Assembly (NCBI GenBank): GCA_947458265.1
Contig: CANGYF010000010.1
Location: 62,001 to 126,000, forward strand
DNA: 64,000 bases
Direction of reading: 5' to 3'
Source of the DNA: Betaproteobacteria bacterium
GTDB lineage: Bacteria > Pseudomonadota > Gammaproteobacteria > Burkholderiales > CAIKXV01
Shown in pieces: positions 25,700-37,419 of this stretch. The notes beneath the pieces were generated by a model. It was not told the DNA's origin. It saw only the letters and a list, made by a program, of their open reading frames with translations, and did no database searches. Position 1 is the first letter of the stretch, and every line of letters begins with the position of its first letter. The translations under genes and the position numbers were made by a program.

Positions 25700-27175
25700 A
25701 TGACGACCGCCCGCCCCGCCTCCCCCGCAAGCTCCGCCGCACGTGCGATCGGAGCGGGCACGGCGGGACGACGGCATGAGGCCGAACGCGTCGCCGTGGT
25801 CGGGCTTGGCGCGACCGGCGTGTCCTGCGTGCGCTTCCTCGTGCGCCACGGCGCGGCGGTCGAGGCCTGGGACACGCGCGACGATCCGCCCGGTGCGCGC
25901 GAGCTGCGCTCCGCGCTGCCCGACGTGTCGCTGCACCTCGGCGCGATCGCATCCTCGGCGCTCGATGGCTTCGACTGGATCGCGCTGTCGCCGGGCGTGC
26001 CTCGAACCGAACCGGCGGTAGCGAGGGCGCTTGCACGCGGTATCCCCGTCCTGGGTGACATCGAGATCTTCGCGCGCCACCGCCACTCGCTGATGCCCGG
26101 CACGAAGACGATCGCGATCACCGGCACCAACGGCAAGAGCACGGTGACCGAGATGGCGGGCGAGATGGCGCGCCGTGCCGGGCTGGACACGCTGGTGGCC
26201 GGCAACATCGGCCTGCCGGTGCTCGATGCACTCGGCGAGATCGAAGCCGGTAGCCGGCCGCCGCAGGCGATCGTGCTCGAGCTGTCGTCGTTCCAGCTCG
26301 AGTCGACGTCTAGCCTGGCCGCCGACGCGGCGACGATGCTCAACCTGTCCGAAGACCACCTGGACCGCTATCCTGGCATCGCGGCCTACGGCGCGGCCAA
26401 GGCGCGCATCTTCCAGGGCGAGGGCATCCAGGTGCTCAACCGCGACGATCCGGCATCGATGGGCATGCGCATCGACGGCCGGGCGCTGCATTCGTTCGGT
26501 ACCGGGCATCCCGGTTCCGACCTGGAATGGGGTGTCGTGGCTGCGCCTGCCGGCGACGGCCCGTGGCTCGCGCAGGGCGCTGCGCGCCTGATGCCGGTCC
26601 GGGAGCTGCCGGTGCCGGGGATGCACAACGTCGCCAACGCGCTGGCGGCGCTGGCGCTGGCGCGCGCGATCGACCTGCCGTATCCGGCGCTGCTCGAGGC
26701 GCTGCGTGGCTTCCGCGGCCTGCCGCACCGGATGCAATGCATCGCGGAGGTCGACGGCGTTTGCTACTACGACGATTCGAAGGGCACCAACGTCGGGGCG
26801 ACCGTGGCTGCGCTGGCCGGCTTCCCGAAGCCCGTCGTGCTGATCGCTGGCGGCGACGGCAAGGGGCAGGACTTCTCGCCGCTCGCGCCGGTGGTGGCGC
26901 AGGCTGCGCGTGCAGTCGTGCTGATCGGTGCGGACGCCGGGCGCATCGCCCAGGCACTGCAGGGCATCGACGTGCCGGTGGAGCGCGCGGAGTCGCTCGA
27001 CGCCGCCGTGGCGCGCGCACGGGAACTCGCGCGCAGCGGCGACGCAGTCGTGCTGTCGCCGGCCTGCGCCAGCTTCGACATGTTCCGCAACTACGTGCAT
27101 CGCGCGCAGGTGTTCCTGAAGGTGGTCAGCGCGCTCGCGCCGTCGCGCGTGCCGGCCAGGAAGGACGGGACGTGA
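25700..27175 (+). CDS. murD: UDP-MurNAc-L-alanine:D-glutamate ligase
   Basis: Adds D-glutamate as the second stem residue. The 491-residue product carries an unusual Ala-rich N-terminal extension of about 30 residues before [17 protein letters not shown]. The ATP loop [13 protein letters not shown] is near 138-150, and [15 protein letters not shown] is near 357. It begins 7 bp after mraY, and its stop overlaps ftsW by four bases. Confidence 0.96.
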   Translation: MTTARPASPASSAARAIGAGTAGRRHEAERVAVVGLGATGVSCVRFLVRHGAAVEAWDTRDDPPGARELRSALPDVSLHLGAIASSALDGFDWIALSPGVPRTEPAVARALARGIPVLGDIEIFARHRHSLMPGTKTIAITGTNGKSTVTEMAGEMARRAGLDTLVAGNIGLPVLDALGEIEAGSRPPQAIVLELSSFQLESTSSLAADAATMLNLSEDHLDRYPGIAAYGAAKARIFQGEGIQVLNRDDPASMGMRIDGRALHSFGTGHPGSDLEWGVVAAPAGDGPWLAQGAARLMPVRELPVPGMHNVANALAALALARAIDLPYPALLEALRGFRGLPHRMQCIAEVDGVCYYDDSKGTNVGATVAALAGFPKPVVLIAGGDGKGQDFSPLAPVVAQAARAVVLIGADAGRIAQALQGIDVPVERAESLDAAVARARELARSGDAVVLSPACASFDMFRNYVHRAQVFLKVVSALAPSRVPARKDGT

Positions 27176-28341
27176 GCGCGATCTACTACGAGGCCGAACG
27201 CCCGCGGCGGGTGATGGCCGACTACGACCAGAGCCTGGTCTGGTCGGTGCTGCTGCTGATGGCCATAGGCATCGTGATGGTCTACTCGGCCTCGATCGCG
27301 ATCGCCGAAGCGGGGCGCTTCACCGGCAACCGTGCGCACTTCTACCTGGTGCGGCAGTCGGCGTTCGTCGCCATCGGCCTGGTCGCCGCGATGGTCGCGT
27401 TCCAGATTCCGACCACGCTGTGGCAGCGCTTCGCGCCCTGGCTGTTCGGGTTCGGCGTCCTGCTGCTGGTGCTGCTGCTGGTGCCCGGCGTCAGCCGCGA
27501 GGTGAATGGTGCCCGCCGCTGGCTGCCGCTGGTGGTGATCAACCTGCAGCCGTCCGAACTGGTCAAGTTGTTCGCGGTGGTCTACGCAGCCGACTACACC
27601 GTGCGCAAGGCCGCCTACGTCGACAGCCTGAAGAAGGGTTTCCTGCCGATGCTGCTGGTGATGCTGTTCACCGGCGCATTGCTTCTGCGCCAGCCCGATT
27701 TCGGCGCGTTCTTCGTGATCATGCTGATTGCGATGGGCATCATGTTCCTCGGCGGCATGAACTGGCGCGTGTTCGCCGGCCTGCTGGTTCTGCTGGTCGC
27801 CGGCTTCGTCACCCTGATCGTCACCTCGCCCTACCGGCTGCAGCGCATCATCGGCTTCATGGACCCGTGGGCCGATCCGTTCGGCAAGGGCTACCAGCTC
27901 TCCCATGCGCTGATCGCATTCGGGCGCGGCGAGTGGCTCGGCGTCGGTCTGGGTGCCAGCGTCGAGAAGCTGTTCTACCTGCCGGAGGCCCACACCGATT
28001 TCGTGCTAGCGGTGATCGCCGAGGAGCTCGGCTTCGTCGGCGTTGCCGGCGTGATCGGGCTGTTTGCATGGATCGCCTGGCGTGCGTTCTCGATCGGTGC
28101 CCAGGCTGCACGCCTGGAGCGCAGCTTCCAGGCGCTGGTCGCACAGGGCGTCGGCCTGTGGATCTCCGCGCAGGCGTTGATCAACATGGGCGTGAACATG
28201 GGCGTGCTGCCGACCAAGGGGCTGACGCTGCCGATGCTGTCCTTCGGCGGCAGCGCGGTGCTCGCCAACTGCCTCGCCCTCGCATTGCTCCTGCGCGTGG
28301 ATTACGAGAACCGCAGGTTGATGAAGGGGATGCCAGCATGA
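27172..28341 (+). CDS. ftsW: septal peptidoglycan glycosyltransferase FtsW
   Basis: SEDS-family polymerase that acts with FtsI, 389 residues and about ten membrane helices. The Glu/Arg-rich N-terminus stays cytoplasmic. [19 protein letters not shown] (about 110-128) and [14 protein letters not shown] (about 276-289), with the catalytic-loop residues, mark the family; [18 protein letters not shown] near the end is also standard. It starts at GTG 27172, overlapping murD, and its stop overlaps a 38-codon reading frame. Confidence 0.96.
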   Translation: MSAIYYEAERPRRVMADYDQSLVWSVLLLMAIGIVMVYSASIAIAEAGRFTGNRAHFYLVRQSAFVAIGLVAAMVAFQIPTTLWQRFAPWLFGFGVLLLVLLLVPGVSREVNGARRWLPLVVINLQPSELVKLFAVVYAADYTVRKAAYVDSLKKGFLPMLLVMLFTGALLLRQPDFGAFFVIMLIAMGIMFLGGMNWRVFAGLLVLLVAGFVTLIVTSPYRLQRIIGFMDPWADPFGKGYQLSHALIAFGRGEWLGVGLGASVEKLFYLPEAHTDFVLAVIAEELGFVGVAGVIGLFAWIAWRAFSIGAQAARLERSFQALVAQGVGLWISAQALINMGVNMGVLPTKGLTLPMLSFGGSAVLANCLALALLLRVDYENRRLMKGMPA

Positions 28342-28454
28342 GCCACCCGGCGAGGGGCCCCGCGCCAGCGGGGATCGACGGCAAGGCGAGTGCTGGCGGG
28401 CACGGACGGCCGTTCTCGTGCATGGGTGGCTGCCTGGCGGAGGTGCCGGCATGA
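28338..28454 (+). CDS. possible 38-residue small protein between ftsW and murG
   Basis: A short frame whose ATG overlaps the ftsW stop (ATGA at 28338) and whose TGA overlaps the murG start (ATGA at 28451), so it fills the whole gap between the two genes. The predicted peptide is Gly/Ala/Pro-rich with SCMGGC near the end and no membrane segment. By my count about 84 percent of its codons end in G or C, like the neighbours. It resembles no family I know. It may be a real small protein, or only a coupling device that carries ribosomes to murG. Confidence 0.4.
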   Translation: MSHPARGPAPAGIDGKASAGGHGRPFSCMGGCLAEVPA

Positions 28455-29533
28455 GCGCACCGCGCACCCTCATGGTGATGGCCGGTGGCACCGGCGGCCA
28501 TATCTTCCCGGCGCTGGCGGTCGCGCAGTGGCTGCGCAGCGCGGGCTGGAACGTGGTCTGGCTCGGTTCGCCAGGCGGCATGGAATCGTCGATCGTGCCG
28601 CAGTACGGCTTCGAGATCGAGCCGGTGCGCTTCGGTGGCGTGCGCGGCAAGGGCCTGCTGCGCCTGGCGCGGTTGCCGTTCGACCTGAACCTGGCGTTCT
28701 GGCAGTGCGCGCGGGTGATCTTCCGCCGTCGTCCGGACGTGGTGCTGGGCATGGGCGGCTACATCGCTTTCCCCGGCGGCATGATGGCTTCGCTGCTGCG
28801 CCGGCCGCTCGTGGTACACGAGCAGAACTCGGTGCCCGGCCTGGCCAACCGCGTGCTGGCGCGTATCGCCGACCGGGTGCTGTGCGCGTTCCCCGACGCC
28901 CTGGGCAATGCGGTGGCTTCCGAGTGGACCGGCAACCCGGTGCGCGAGGCGATCACGACGATCGCCGCCCCGGCCGAGCGCTTCGCCGGCCGCGAGGGTC
29001 CGCTGCGCCTGCTGGTGATCGGCGGCAGCCTGGGCGCGCAGGCGCTCAACACCTGCGTGCCCGAAGCCCTCGCCCTGCTGCCGGCCGAACGGCGGCCGAT
29101 CGTGGTGCACCAGTCGGGGCGCGACCACCTGGGTGCACTGCAGGAGCGCTATGCAAAGGCTGGCGTCGAGGCCACGCTGCTGCCGTTCATCGACGACATG
29201 GCATCGCGCTATGCCGAGGCGGACCTGGTCATCGCGCGCGCCGGTGCCACTACCGTCGCGGAACTGGCCTGCGCTGGCCTGGCCTCGGTGCTGGTGCCGT
29301 TCCCGCATGCGGTCGACGACCACCAGACGGTGAACGCGCGGTTCCTCGTCGAGCGCGGCGCGGCCTGGCTGATCCCGCAGGCCGAGCTCACGCCCGCGCT
29401 GCTGGCCAGCCGGATCGACGCAATCGACCGCGCGGGGCTTCTGGCGATGGCCGAACGCGCCCGCGAGGTGGCGAAACCCGATGCGACGCGGCGCGTCGCG
29501 CAGGTCTGCATGGAGGTGGCCGATGCGGCATAA
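28451..29533 (+). CDS. murG: undecaprenyl-PP-MurNAc-pentapeptide GlcNAc transferase
   Basis: Converts lipid I to lipid II on the cytoplasmic face of the inner membrane. The 360-residue GT-B protein has the glycine loop [16 protein letters not shown] (about 9-24), [10 protein letters not shown] (about 101-110), [12 protein letters not shown], and the donor-site segment [16 protein letters not shown] (about 263-278). The start is the ATG at 28451; an in-frame ATG at 28418 is rejected because it lies inside the small frame without conservation. It overlaps murC by 11 bases. Confidence 0.97.
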   Translation: MSAPRTLMVMAGGTGGHIFPALAVAQWLRSAGWNVVWLGSPGGMESSIVPQYGFEIEPVRFGGVRGKGLLRLARLPFDLNLAFWQCARVIFRRRPDVVLGMGGYIAFPGGMMASLLRRPLVVHEQNSVPGLANRVLARIADRVLCAFPDALGNAVASEWTGNPVREAITTIAAPAERFAGREGPLRLLVIGGSLGAQALNTCVPEALALLPAERRPIVVHQSGRDHLGALQERYAKAGVEATLLPFIDDMASRYAEADLVIARAGATTVAELACAGLASVLVPFPHAVDDHQTVNARFLVERGAAWLIPQAELTPALLASRIDAIDRAGLLAMAERAREVAKPDATRRVAQVCMEVADAA

Positions 29534-30935
29534 GGTCCGCCACGTGCATTTCGTCGGCATCGGTGGCAGCGGCATGTCGGGCATCGCCGAGGTGCTGGCC
29601 AACCTCGGCTATTCGGTCAGCGGCTCCGACCTCGCCGATAGCGCGACCACCCGCCGGCTGCAGAAGGTCGGCATCCGCGTCGATATCGGCCATGCCGAGG
29701 CCAACGCGGCGGGTGCCGACGCGCTGGTGGTGTCCACCGCGGTGAAGGAGGACAACCCGGAACTGGTCGCCGCGCGCGCCTCGCGCACCCCGATCGTGCC
29801 GCGGGCGCTGATGCTGGCCGAGCTGATGCGCCTCAAGCAGGGCATCGCGATCGCCGGCACGCATGGCAAGACCACCACCACCAGCCTGATCGCCAGCGTG
29901 CTCGCCGAGGGCGGCCTGGACCCGACCTTCGTGATCGGCGGTCGCCTGGAAGCGGCAGGCAGCAATGCCAAGCTGGGCAGCGGCGAATTCCTGGTGGCCG
30001 AGGCCGACGAGTCGGACGCGTCCTTCCTGTACCTGACCCCGGTGGTCTCGGTCGTCACCAACATCGACGCCGACCACATGGAGACCTACGGCCAGGATTT
30101 CGGCCGCCTGAAGCAGGCGTTCGTCGACTTCCTGCAGCACCTGCCGTTCTACGGCAACGCGGTGCTGTGCATCGATGACGCCAACGTGCGCGAGATCCTG
30201 CCGCGGGTGACCAAGCCGGTGACCACCTACGGGCTGGCCGAGGGTGCACAGGTGCGCGCGCACTCGATCGAGCACATCGAGGGCGGACAGATGCGATTCA
30301 AGGTCGCGCGGGTGAACGGCACGACCTTGCCGGAACTGGAGGTGATGCTCAACCTGCCCGGCGTGCATAACGTGCAGAACGCGCTGGCCGCGATCGTGGT
30401 CGGCATGGAAGTCGGCGTCGACGATGCGGCCATCGTGCGCGCCCTGGCAGAGTTCCGCGGCGTCGGCCGTCGCTTCCAGCGCTGGGGCGATGTCGAGGTG
30501 CCGGGCGGCGGTGGCTCGTTCACGCTGGTCGACGACTACGGCCACCACCCGGTCGAGATGGCCGCGACGCTTGCCGCCGCGCGCGGTGCCTTCCCCGGGC
30601 GTCGGCTGGTGCTCGCGTTCCAGCCGCACCGCTACACGCGCACCCGCGACTGTTTCGAGGATTTCGTGCGCGTGCTGTCGACGGTGGATGCGCTGGTGCT
30701 CACCGAGGTCTATGCCGCCGGCGAGGCGCCGATCGTCGCTGCCGACGGCCGCGCGCTGGCGCGGGCGGTACGCGTCGGCGGCAAGGTCGAACCGGTGTTC
30801 GCCGAGACGGTCGCCGAACTGCCGGCTGCGATCGCGTCGTTCGTCAAGCCCGGCGACGTCGTGCTGACGATGGGTGCCGGCTCGATCGGCGGCGTGCCGG
30901 CCCGGCTGCGCGCACTCGGGCAGGGGGCGGAATGA
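29523..30935 (+). CDS. murC: UDP-MurNAc:L-alanine ligase
   Basis: Adds L-alanine, the first stem-peptide residue. The 470-residue product begins [20 protein letters not shown], the family's N-terminal nucleotide-fold signature. The ATP loop [13 protein letters not shown] is near 115-127, and [14 protein letters not shown] near 337 is also typical. The start lies inside the 3' end of murG, and its stop overlaps murB. Confidence 0.97.
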   Translation: MRHKVRHVHFVGIGGSGMSGIAEVLANLGYSVSGSDLADSATTRRLQKVGIRVDIGHAEANAAGADALVVSTAVKEDNPELVAARASRTPIVPRALMLAELMRLKQGIAIAGTHGKTTTTSLIASVLAEGGLDPTFVIGGRLEAAGSNAKLGSGEFLVAEADESDASFLYLTPVVSVVTNIDADHMETYGQDFGRLKQAFVDFLQHLPFYGNAVLCIDDANVREILPRVTKPVTTYGLAEGAQVRAHSIEHIEGGQMRFKVARVNGTTLPELEVMLNLPGVHNVQNALAAIVVGMEVGVDDAAIVRALAEFRGVGRRFQRWGDVEVPGGGGSFTLVDDYGHHPVEMAATLAAARGAFPGRRLVLAFQPHRYTRTRDCFEDFVRVLSTVDALVLTEVYAAGEAPIVAADGRALARAVRVGGKVEPVFAETVAELPAAIASFVKPGDVVLTMGAGSIGGVPARLRALGQGAE

Positions 30936-31906
30936 ACATGGCCGAACCCGTCCAGTTCATGCCGGCCCCGACGCAACCGCTGCGCGGCGAGCTGCGCAGC
31001 GACGTGGCGATGTCCAGGCATGTGAGCTGGCGCGCCGGCGGACGGGCCGACCGGGTCTACATCCCGGCCGATCTCGACGACCTGGCGAGCTTCATGCAAA
31101 CGCTGCCAGAGGCTGAACCGGTGCTGGTAGTCGGGCTGGGCAGCAACCTGCTGGTGCGCGATGGAGGCTTCCGTGGCACCGTGGTGCTGCTGCACGGGGT
31201 GCTGTCGTCGGTGGAACTGCTGCCCGCGGACGACGCCGGCGTGCCGACGCGGATACGCTTCGATGCAGGCGTCGCCTGCCCGAAGGTCGCGCGCTTTGCC
31301 GCGATGCACGGGCTGGAGGGCGCGGAGTTCCTGGCCGGCATCCCGGGCACGATGGGCGGCGCGCTGGCGATGAATGCCGGCTGCTACGGCAGCCAGACCT
31401 GGGACCGGGTGATTGGCGCGAGCCTGCTCACGCGCGATGGCCTGCGCATCGAGCGGGTTCCGGCCGAGTTCGACCTGGGTTACCGGCATGTCGAACTCGC
31501 GGCTGGCGCACGGCGAGGCAGCCTGTCGCCGGTGCTCGGGCGGGACGAATGGTTCATCCGGGCGACTATCGGCCTGGTGGCCGGCGACAGTGCGCGCGCG
31601 CGCGCGCGGATCAAGGAATTCCTGTCGCGCCGGATCGCGACCCAGCCGCTGCAGCAGCCCAACGCCGGGTCCGTGTTCCGCAATCCACCCGGCGACCATG
31701 CGGCGCGCCTGATCGAGTCGTGCGAGCTCAAGGGCCTTGCGATCGGCGGCGCGGAGGTGTCGACGAAGCATGCGAACTTCATCGTCAACCGCGGTGGCGC
31801 CAGCGCGGCGGACATCGAGGCGCTGGTCGAGGCCGTGCGCGGACGGGTGCTGCAGCAGGCCGGGGTCGACCTCGTGCCCGAGGTCCGGATCGTGGGGGAC
31901 GCTTGA
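30932..31906 (+). CDS. murB: UDP-N-acetylenolpyruvoylglucosamine reductase
   Basis: FAD- and NADPH-dependent reduction that yields UDP-MurNAc. The 324-residue product is short and lacks the tyrosine loop of E. coli MurB, so it is the type II form. [15 protein letters not shown] (about 69-83), [18 protein letters not shown] (about 136-153) and [14 protein letters not shown] (about 246-259, with the catalytic Ser) are clear. The reading frame overlaps murC and, by one base, ddl. Confidence 0.96.
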   Translation: MNMAEPVQFMPAPTQPLRGELRSDVAMSRHVSWRAGGRADRVYIPADLDDLASFMQTLPEAEPVLVVGLGSNLLVRDGGFRGTVVLLHGVLSSVELLPADDAGVPTRIRFDAGVACPKVARFAAMHGLEGAEFLAGIPGTMGGALAMNAGCYGSQTWDRVIGASLLTRDGLRIERVPAEFDLGYRHVELAAGARRGSLSPVLGRDEWFIRATIGLVAGDSARARARIKEFLSRRIATQPLQQPNAGSVFRNPPGDHAARLIESCELKGLAIGGAEVSTKHANFIVNRGGASAADIEALVEAVRGRVLQQAGVDLVPEVRIVGDA

Positions 31907-32826
31907 TGGACGGCATGTCGAAGTTCGGCAAGGTGGCGGTGCTGCTCGGCGGCCGCAGCGCGGAGCGCGAGATCTCGCTGCTCTCGGGCAATGCAGTGCT
32001 GGCCGCGCTGCGTTCGCTGGGCGTCGATGCGCATCCGTTCGACCCCGCCGAGCGCAGCGTATTCGAGCTCTCGACCAGCGGATTCCAGCGCGCGTTCATC
32101 TCGCTGCATGGCCGCTACGGCGAGGACGGCACGGTACAGGGCGCGCTCGAACTGATGGGTATCCCCTATACCGGCAGCGGCGTGGCTGCCTCCGCGCTGG
32201 CGATGGACAAGCTGCGCACGAAGATGGTCTGGGTGGCGGGCGGCATACCGACCCCGGCCTGGGACGTGCTGACCGAGGCTTCCGATCCCGCGGCGGTCGT
32301 CGCCAGGGTCGGGCTGCCGATGATCGTCAAGCCCGGACGGGAAGGCTCGACCCTCGGCCTGACCAAGGTGACCGACGTTTCCCAGGTGCGCGCGGCCTGG
32401 GAGCACGCGGCCGCGTTCGACCCGCTGGTGCTGGCCGAGGCGTTCATCGCCGGGCGCGAACTGACCGCCGGCTTCCTTGGCGAGCAGGCGCTGCCGCTGA
32501 TCCGCATCGAGGCGCCGCAGGGCAACTACGACTACCAGAACAAGTACTTCAGCGACGAAACGCGCTACCACTGCCCGAGCGGGCTGGACGCGGCGAAGGA
32601 AGCCGAGATCCAGGCGCTGACGATGCGCGCGGCGGCGCTGCTCGGCTGCGAGGGCTGGGGCCGCGCCGACCTGATCCTGCGCGACGACGGGTCCGTGCAG
32701 ATGCTGGAGATGAATACCTCGCCCGGCATGACAGGCCATAGCCTGGTGCCGATGGCTGCGCGCCAGGCCGGCCTGTCGTTCGAGCAGCTGGTGCTGCGCA
32801 TCCTGGAGATGGCCCATGCTGGCTGA
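31906..32826 (+). CDS. ddl: D-alanine:D-alanine ligase
   Basis: Joins two D-alanines for MurF. The 306-residue ATP-grasp enzyme shows [19 protein letters not shown] (about 10-28), [15 protein letters not shown] (about 65-79), [10 protein letters not shown] (about 143-152) and [16 protein letters not shown] near the C-terminus. The ATG shares its A with the murB stop. It is the ddlB position of the dcw cluster, and overlaps ftsQ by 11 bases. Confidence 0.97.
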   Translation: MDGMSKFGKVAVLLGGRSAEREISLLSGNAVLAALRSLGVDAHPFDPAERSVFELSTSGFQRAFISLHGRYGEDGTVQGALELMGIPYTGSGVAASALAMDKLRTKMVWVAGGIPTPAWDVLTEASDPAAVVARVGLPMIVKPGREGSTLGLTKVTDVSQVRAAWEHAAAFDPLVLAEAFIAGRELTAGFLGEQALPLIRIEAPQGNYDYQNKYFSDETRYHCPSGLDAAKEAEIQALTMRAAALLGCEGWGRADLILRDDGSVQMLEMNTSPGMTGHSLVPMAARQAGLSFEQLVLRILEMAHAG

Positions 32827-33607
32827 CGCCTGGGACCAGCCCGCGCTGCTCAATGCGGCAGCGAATACGCTGTACGGCCTCGCGACCGTGCTCGGCCTGT
32901 ACGCGCTGTTCTTCCTGGTGATCCACCTGCCGATCTTCCCGATGAAGGAAGTACGCGTGCTTGGCGAACTGCAGAACGTGACCCGCGAGCAGGTCGAGAC
33001 CACAGTGCGCAAGCAGCTCACCGGCAACTTCTTCACCGTCGATCTTGCCGGTGCGCGCAAGGCGTTCGAGCGGCTGCCGTGGGTGCGCAGGGTGGAAGTC
33101 CGTCGGGTCTGGCCCGACCGGCTGCACGTGGTCCTGGACGAGCATGTCGCGATCGCCCGCTGGGGCGATTCCGGGCTCGTCAATACGCACGGCGAGGTGT
33201 TCTCCGCGGCGTCGGATGCGAAGCTGCCGGTGTTCAACGGCCCGCCCGGCAGCGCAGCCGAGATCGCGAGCCGCTACACCGTCTTCCGCGACGAGCTGGC
33301 GCGGGTACGCCAGGCGCCGGCCGAGATCACCCTGTCGCCGCGCCGGGCCTGGGAGCTCAGGCTCACCAGCGGGCTGGTGCTCAAGCTGGGCCGCGACCAG
33401 GTCAACGAACGGATGGCGACCTTCCTGTCGGTGTACGAGGGCACGGTGGCACCAGTGTCCACGCGCCTGGACTATGTCGACCTCCGATACCCGAACGGCT
33501 TCGCGGTGCGCATCAGCGACGTGCGCGAGCCCGAGAGGGACAGGCGCAGCGACGGCAGGCCGAGTCCGCGCAGCGTCGAACCGAAACCTGTGGAGCGCCG
33601 GTCATGA
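32816..33607 (+). CDS. ftsQ: cell division protein FtsQ
   Basis: A bitopic divisome scaffold of 263 residues: cytoplasmic N-terminus, membrane helix (about 20-40), then the POTRA domain starting at [20 protein letters not shown], and the FtsQ beta domain (about 115-240). The last 30 residues are charged and low in complexity. It overlaps both ddl and ftsA. Confidence 0.95.
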   Translation: MLADAWDQPALLNAAANTLYGLATVLGLYALFFLVIHLPIFPMKEVRVLGELQNVTREQVETTVRKQLTGNFFTVDLAGARKAFERLPWVRRVEVRRVWPDRLHVVLDEHVAIARWGDSGLVNTHGEVFSAASDAKLPVFNGPPGSAAEIASRYTVFRDELARVRQAPAEITLSPRRAWELRLTSGLVLKLGRDQVNERMATFLSVYEGTVAPVSTRLDYVDLRYPNGFAVRISDVREPERDRRSDGRPSPRSVEPKPVERRS

Positions 33608-34842
33608 GCAAGATCCGAGACAGCAAGAACCTGATCGTCGGCCTCGACATCGGCACCTCAAAGATCGTGGCGATCGTCGCCGAGGTGAAGCCGGATGGCG
33701 AGCTCGAGATCATCGGCATGGGACAGCATCCTTCGCGCGGGCTGAAGAAGGGCGTGGTCGCCAACATCGATTCGACCGTGCACTCTATCCAGCGCGCGCT
33801 CGAGGAAGCCGAGCTGATGGCCGACTGCAAGATCAAGGATGTCTACGCAGGCATCGCCGGCAGCCACATCAAGAGCTTCAACTCGCACGGCATGGTCGCG
33901 ATCAAGGACAAGGAGGTCACCCAGACCGACGTCGATCGCGTGATCGAGACCGCGAAGGCGGTCAGCATCCCGAACGACCAGCAGATCCTGCACATCCTGA
34001 ACCAGGAATTCATCATCGACGGACAGGAGGACGTGCGCGAGCCACTAGGCATGAGCGGCGTCCGGCTCGAGGTCAAGGTGCACATCGTCACCGGTGCGGT
34101 GTCGGCGGCGCAGAACATCGTCAAGTGCGTGCGCCGCTGCGGGCTGGAGGTCTCGGACCTGATCCTGCAGCCGCTGGCTTCGGCCTGGGCTGTGCTGTCC
34201 GATGACGAGAAGGACCTTGGCGTCTGCCTGGTCGACATCGGCGGTGGCACGACCGACATCGCGGTTTTCTCGCAAGGCGCGATTCGCCACACCGCGGTGA
34301 TACCGATCGCGGGCGACCAGATCACCAACGACATAGCAATGGCATTGCGCACCCCGACCAAGGATGCCGAAGACATCAAGGTCCGCTATGGATGCGCCCT
34401 CGCAAAGCTCGCCGACGCACGCGAGATGGTCGAGGTGCCCGGCGTCGGCGACCGCGGCGCGCGCGAAATGTCGCGCCAGACGCTGGCCGAGGTGATCGAG
34501 CCGCGGGTCGAGGAGCTCTATTCGCTGGTGCAGGCCGAACTGCGCCGCACCGCATACGAGGAACTGCTGTCCTCGGGCATCGTCATCACCGGCGGCAGCG
34601 CGGCGATGCTCGGCATGGTCGAGCTCGGCGAGGAGGTCTTCCACATGCCGGTGCGGGCAGGCGTCCCGCAGTACTCAGGCGGCCTGTCCGAGGTGGTGCG
34701 CACGCCGCGCTTCGCCACCGGCGTCGGGCTGCTGGTGGCCGGGCAGCGGCAGGTGATGCGCATGTCGACCTCGCGCGCATCGCGCGGACCGGTCGGCAAC
34801 GCACTGGCCAGCCTGAAGGGATGGTTCCAGGGGAATTTCTGA
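33604..34842 (+). CDS. ftsA: cell division protein FtsA
   Basis: Actin-like protein that tethers FtsZ filaments to the inner membrane. The 412-residue product has LIVGLDIGTSKIVAIV (about 10-25) and LVDIGGGTTDIAVF (about 209-222), which are the phosphate-binding loops of the actin/Hsp70 fold. The C-terminal amphipathic helix NALASLKGWFQGNF is the membrane-targeting sequence. It starts at ATG 33604, overlapping the ftsQ stop. Confidence 0.97.
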   Translation: MSKIRDSKNLIVGLDIGTSKIVAIVAEVKPDGELEIIGMGQHPSRGLKKGVVANIDSTVHSIQRALEEAELMADCKIKDVYAGIAGSHIKSFNSHGMVAIKDKEVTQTDVDRVIETAKAVSIPNDQQILHILNQEFIIDGQEDVREPLGMSGVRLEVKVHIVTGAVSAAQNIVKCVRRCGLEVSDLILQPLASAWAVLSDDEKDLGVCLVDIGGGTTDIAVFSQGAIRHTAVIPIAGDQITNDIAMALRTPTKDAEDIKVRYGCALAKLADAREMVEVPGVGDRGAREMSRQTLAEVIEPRVEELYSLVQAELRRTAYEELLSSGIVITGGSAAMLGMVELGEEVFHMPVRAGVPQYSGGLSEVVRTPRFATGVGLLVAGQRQVMRMSTSRASRGPVGNALASLKGWFQGNF

Positions 34843-34954
34843 GGCACCCGCAGTGGCGGGGGCCCGGTAGAAGGTGAAGCAACGCGACGGCAGCATGGCA
34901 GCAGATGTATCTGAAGCAAACAACATGAGTTCAACCCGGCAAGAGGAGAAGTCG

Positions 34955-36151
34955 ATGTTCGAGATTCTCGATTCGTCGAATCAAGAGGCGGTGATCAAGG
35001 TGATCGGCGTGGGCGGCTGCGGCGGCAATGCGGTCGACCACATGGTCCTCAGTGGCGTCCACGGCGTGGAGTTCATCTGCGCGAACACCGATGCGCAGGC
35101 GCTCAAGCGCTGCCAGTCGAAGAACCAGCTGCACCTGGGCAGCGCCCTGACCAAGGGACTGGGCGCAGGTGCGAACCCCGAGATCGGGCGTCAGGCCGCG
35201 ATCGAGGACCGCGAGCGCATCGCCGAGGCGATCCGCGGTGCGGACATGCTGTTCCTGACCGCCGGCATGGGCGGCGGCACCGGCACCGGCGCAGCCCCGG
35301 TGGTGGCCGAGATCGCCAAGGAGATGGGCATCCTGACCATCGCCGTGGTGACCAAGCCGTTCACCTTCGAGCGCAAGCGGGTACGCGTCGCCCAGGAAGG
35401 CATCGAGGCGCTGTCGCAGTTCGTCGACTCGCTGATCGTGATCCCGAACGACAAGCTGATGGAAGTGCTTGGCGCAGACGTGACGATGCAGGACGCGTTC
35501 AAGGCGGCCAACGAGGTGCTGCACGGCGCGGTGGCCGGCATTGCCGAGATCATCACGCTGCCGGGCATGATCAACGTCGACTTCGCCGACGTGCGCACGG
35601 TGATGTCCGAGACCGGCATCGCGATGATGGGTTCGGGCAGCGCCTCCGGCGTCGACCGCGCCAAGATCGCCGCCGAGCAGGCAGTCGCCTGCCCGCTGCT
35701 GGAGAACATCGACCTCAACAACGCGCGCGGCGTGCTGGTCAACGTCTCGGGCGCGGCCTCGAAGCTGAAGCTGGGCGAGATCCATGAGGTGATGGAGACG
35801 GTGAGCGAATTCCTCGCCGACGACGCCACCACCATCGTCGGTTCGGTGTTCGACGATGAGATGGGCGACTCGATCCGGGTCACCATCGTTGCCACCGGGC
35901 TCGGCAATGCGGTCAACCGCGCCCAGCCCAAGGCGTTCACTGTCGTGAAGACCGGAACGGACAACGTCCCGGTCGAAATGGTTGCGCACGGCGCCGGGGC
36001 TGCTGCCTCCGGCGTCAACTACGGTGAACTCGACGTGCCGGTGGTTTTCCGGCGCAAGACGCGGGATGCGACCGCGACGGTCGAGGCGCTCAAGCAGTCG
36101 GGGCTGGAGATGTACGACATCCCCGCGTTCCTGCGCAAGCAGGCTGACTGA
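34955..36151 (+). CDS. ftsZ: cell division protein FtsZ
   Basis: Tubulin-like GTPase that forms the Z ring. The 398-residue product has [15 protein letters not shown] near the N-terminus, the tubulin signature [10 protein letters not shown] (about 105-114), and the C-terminal conserved peptide [10 protein letters not shown] that binds FtsA and ZapD. ATG 34955 is chosen because AGAGGAG lies seven bases before it; in-frame starts at 34874 and 34925 lack such a site. A 112-bp gap separates it from ftsA and may hold a promoter, though none is clear. Confidence 0.97.
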   Translation: MFEILDSSNQEAVIKVIGVGGCGGNAVDHMVLSGVHGVEFICANTDAQALKRCQSKNQLHLGSALTKGLGAGANPEIGRQAAIEDRERIAEAIRGADMLFLTAGMGGGTGTGAAPVVAEIAKEMGILTIAVVTKPFTFERKRVRVAQEGIEALSQFVDSLIVIPNDKLMEVLGADVTMQDAFKAANEVLHGAVAGIAEIITLPGMINVDFADVRTVMSETGIAMMGSGSASGVDRAKIAAEQAVACPLLENIDLNNARGVLVNVSGAASKLKLGEIHEVMETVSEFLADDATTIVGSVFDDEMGDSIRVTIVATGLGNAVNRAQPKAFTVVKTGTDNVPVEMVAHGAGAAASGVNYGELDVPVVFRRKTRDATATVEALKQSGLEMYDIPAFLRKQAD

Positions 36152-36173
36152 GCGGGCAGGGCTGCAGAGGAAG

Positions 36174-36200
36174 CGGGGATGCGCCGGGCATCCCCGTTTT
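36174..36200 (+). terminator. rho-independent terminator after ftsZ
   Basis: CGGGGATGC (36174-36182) pairs with GCATCCCCG (36188-36196) around a 5-base loop, followed by TTTT. The perfect 9-bp stem, 22 bp after the ftsZ stop, should end or attenuate the dcw transcript before lpxC. Confidence 0.85.
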
Positions 36201-36275
36201 CCCGGTTTCGATGCCCGGATAGGCGTTAACATAGAAGGCTTGGCTTCGATATCTGTCCAAGGTCGGACAACAGGA

Positions 36276-37187
36276 ATGCTCAGACAACGCACCCTCAAGA
36301 CGAAGATCAGCACAACCGGCGTCGGCCTGCATACAGGCCACAAGGTCGACATGACCTTGCGTCCGGCTGCGCCCGATACCGGGATCGTGTTCCACCGGAC
36401 TGACCTCCCCGGTGCGGCCGACTTGCCGGCGCTTGCGCACGGGGTGACGGATACCCGCCTGGCGACCTGCCTGGGCGAGGGCGAGAACAAGGTCTGGACG
36501 ATCGAACACCTGATGTCCGCGCTGGCCGGGCTCGGCATCGACAACCTGCATGTCGACCTGTCCGGCCCCGAACTGCCGATCATGGACGGCAGCGCCGGGC
36601 CATTCGTGTTCCTGGTCCAGTCTGCGGGCATTGAAGAACAGCCGGTGGCGAAGCGCTTCGTCCGCGTACTCAAGCCGGTCGAGCTGGTGCAGGGCGACAA
36701 GGTCGCCCGACTGGACCCGTTCGAGGGGTTCCGCATCACGCTGTCGATCGACTTCCAGCACCCGGTGTTCGAACGTTCGGGCAACAAGGCGACCATCGAT
36801 TTCGCCGAGCAGTCGTACCTGCGCGAAGTCAGCCGGGCACGTACCTTCGGTTTCATGCAGGACGTGGAAGCGATGCGCGCCCAGGGGCTGGCGCTGGGCG
36901 GCACGCTCGACAACGCCGTGGTCATGGACGAGTACCGGGTGCTCAACCCGGACGGCCTGCGCTACGCCGACGAATTCGTGAAGCACAAGGTCCTGGACTG
37001 CGTCGGCGACCTCTACCTGCTCGGCCATCCGCTGATCGGTGCCTTCACCGGGCACAAGACCGGCCATGCCATGAACAACCAGTTGCTGCGCGCACTGCTT
37101 GCCGATGCCAGCGCGTTCGAGACCGTGAGCTTCGACCAGCAGGATACCGCCCCCGCCTTCGCCCGCCTGCTGCCGGCCTTCGGCTGA
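36276..37187 (+). CDS. lpxC: UDP-3-O-acyl-N-acetylglucosamine deacetylase
   Basis: Zinc enzyme for the committed step of lipid A synthesis. The 303-residue length is normal. [19 protein letters not shown] starts the protein; [16 protein letters not shown] (about 76-91) holds one zinc His and the base Glu; [14 protein letters not shown] (about 254-267) holds the HKxGH motif. ATG 36276 follows AGG. A TAACAT at 36227-36232 may be the -10 of its own promoter, after the terminator. Confidence 0.97.
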   Translation: MLRQRTLKTKISTTGVGLHTGHKVDMTLRPAAPDTGIVFHRTDLPGAADLPALAHGVTDTRLATCLGEGENKVWTIEHLMSALAGLGIDNLHVDLSGPELPIMDGSAGPFVFLVQSAGIEEQPVAKRFVRVLKPVELVQGDKVARLDPFEGFRITLSIDFQHPVFERSGNKATIDFAEQSYLREVSRARTFGFMQDVEAMRAQGLALGGTLDNAVVMDEYRVLNPDGLRYADEFVKHKVLDCVGDLYLLGHPLIGAFTGHKTGHAMNNQLLRALLADASAFETVSFDQQDTAPAFARLLPAFG

Positions 37188-37193
37188 TCGCCC

Positions 37194-37382
37194 GTGGCGA
37201 TCGTCCTTCGGCTGATCCTGTTCGCAGTGATCGCCACGATCGGCGTCTCGCTGGTCCTGTACGTGTTCACCGGGCAGCGCCGCTACCGGGTGTTCGCCTG
37301 GAACACGTTCAAGTTCTGCGTCGTGTTCCTGCTCGCGATGTCCCTGCTGCTGATCCTGGAGCGGGTGATCCTCGCCGTCTGA
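37194..37382 (+). CDS. small two-helix membrane protein
   Basis: A 62-residue protein with two hydrophobic segments (about 3-25 and 40-61) joined by a basic loop, GQRRYRVFAWNTFKF. It starts at GTG 37194, 6 bp after lpxC, and probably shares its transcript. No function is known to me. The clean two-helix pattern and tight spacing suggest a real gene. Confidence 0.7.
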   Translation: MAIVLRLILFAVIATIGVSLVLYVFTGQRRYRVFAWNTFKFCVVFLLAMSLLLILERVILAV

Positions 37383-37419
37383 GCCCCTCCAGGGCCAGCG
37401 CGGCGCTGTCAGCTTTGTA

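Noticed and set aside
31592-31608. GC dinucleotide run in murB
   Set aside because: It encodes an Ala-Arg stretch in frame and is short; nothing suggests phase variation.
34843-34954. Longer FtsZ N-terminus starting at 34874
   Set aside because: The extra residues are not FtsZ-like, and the strong AGAGGAG site favours ATG 34955.
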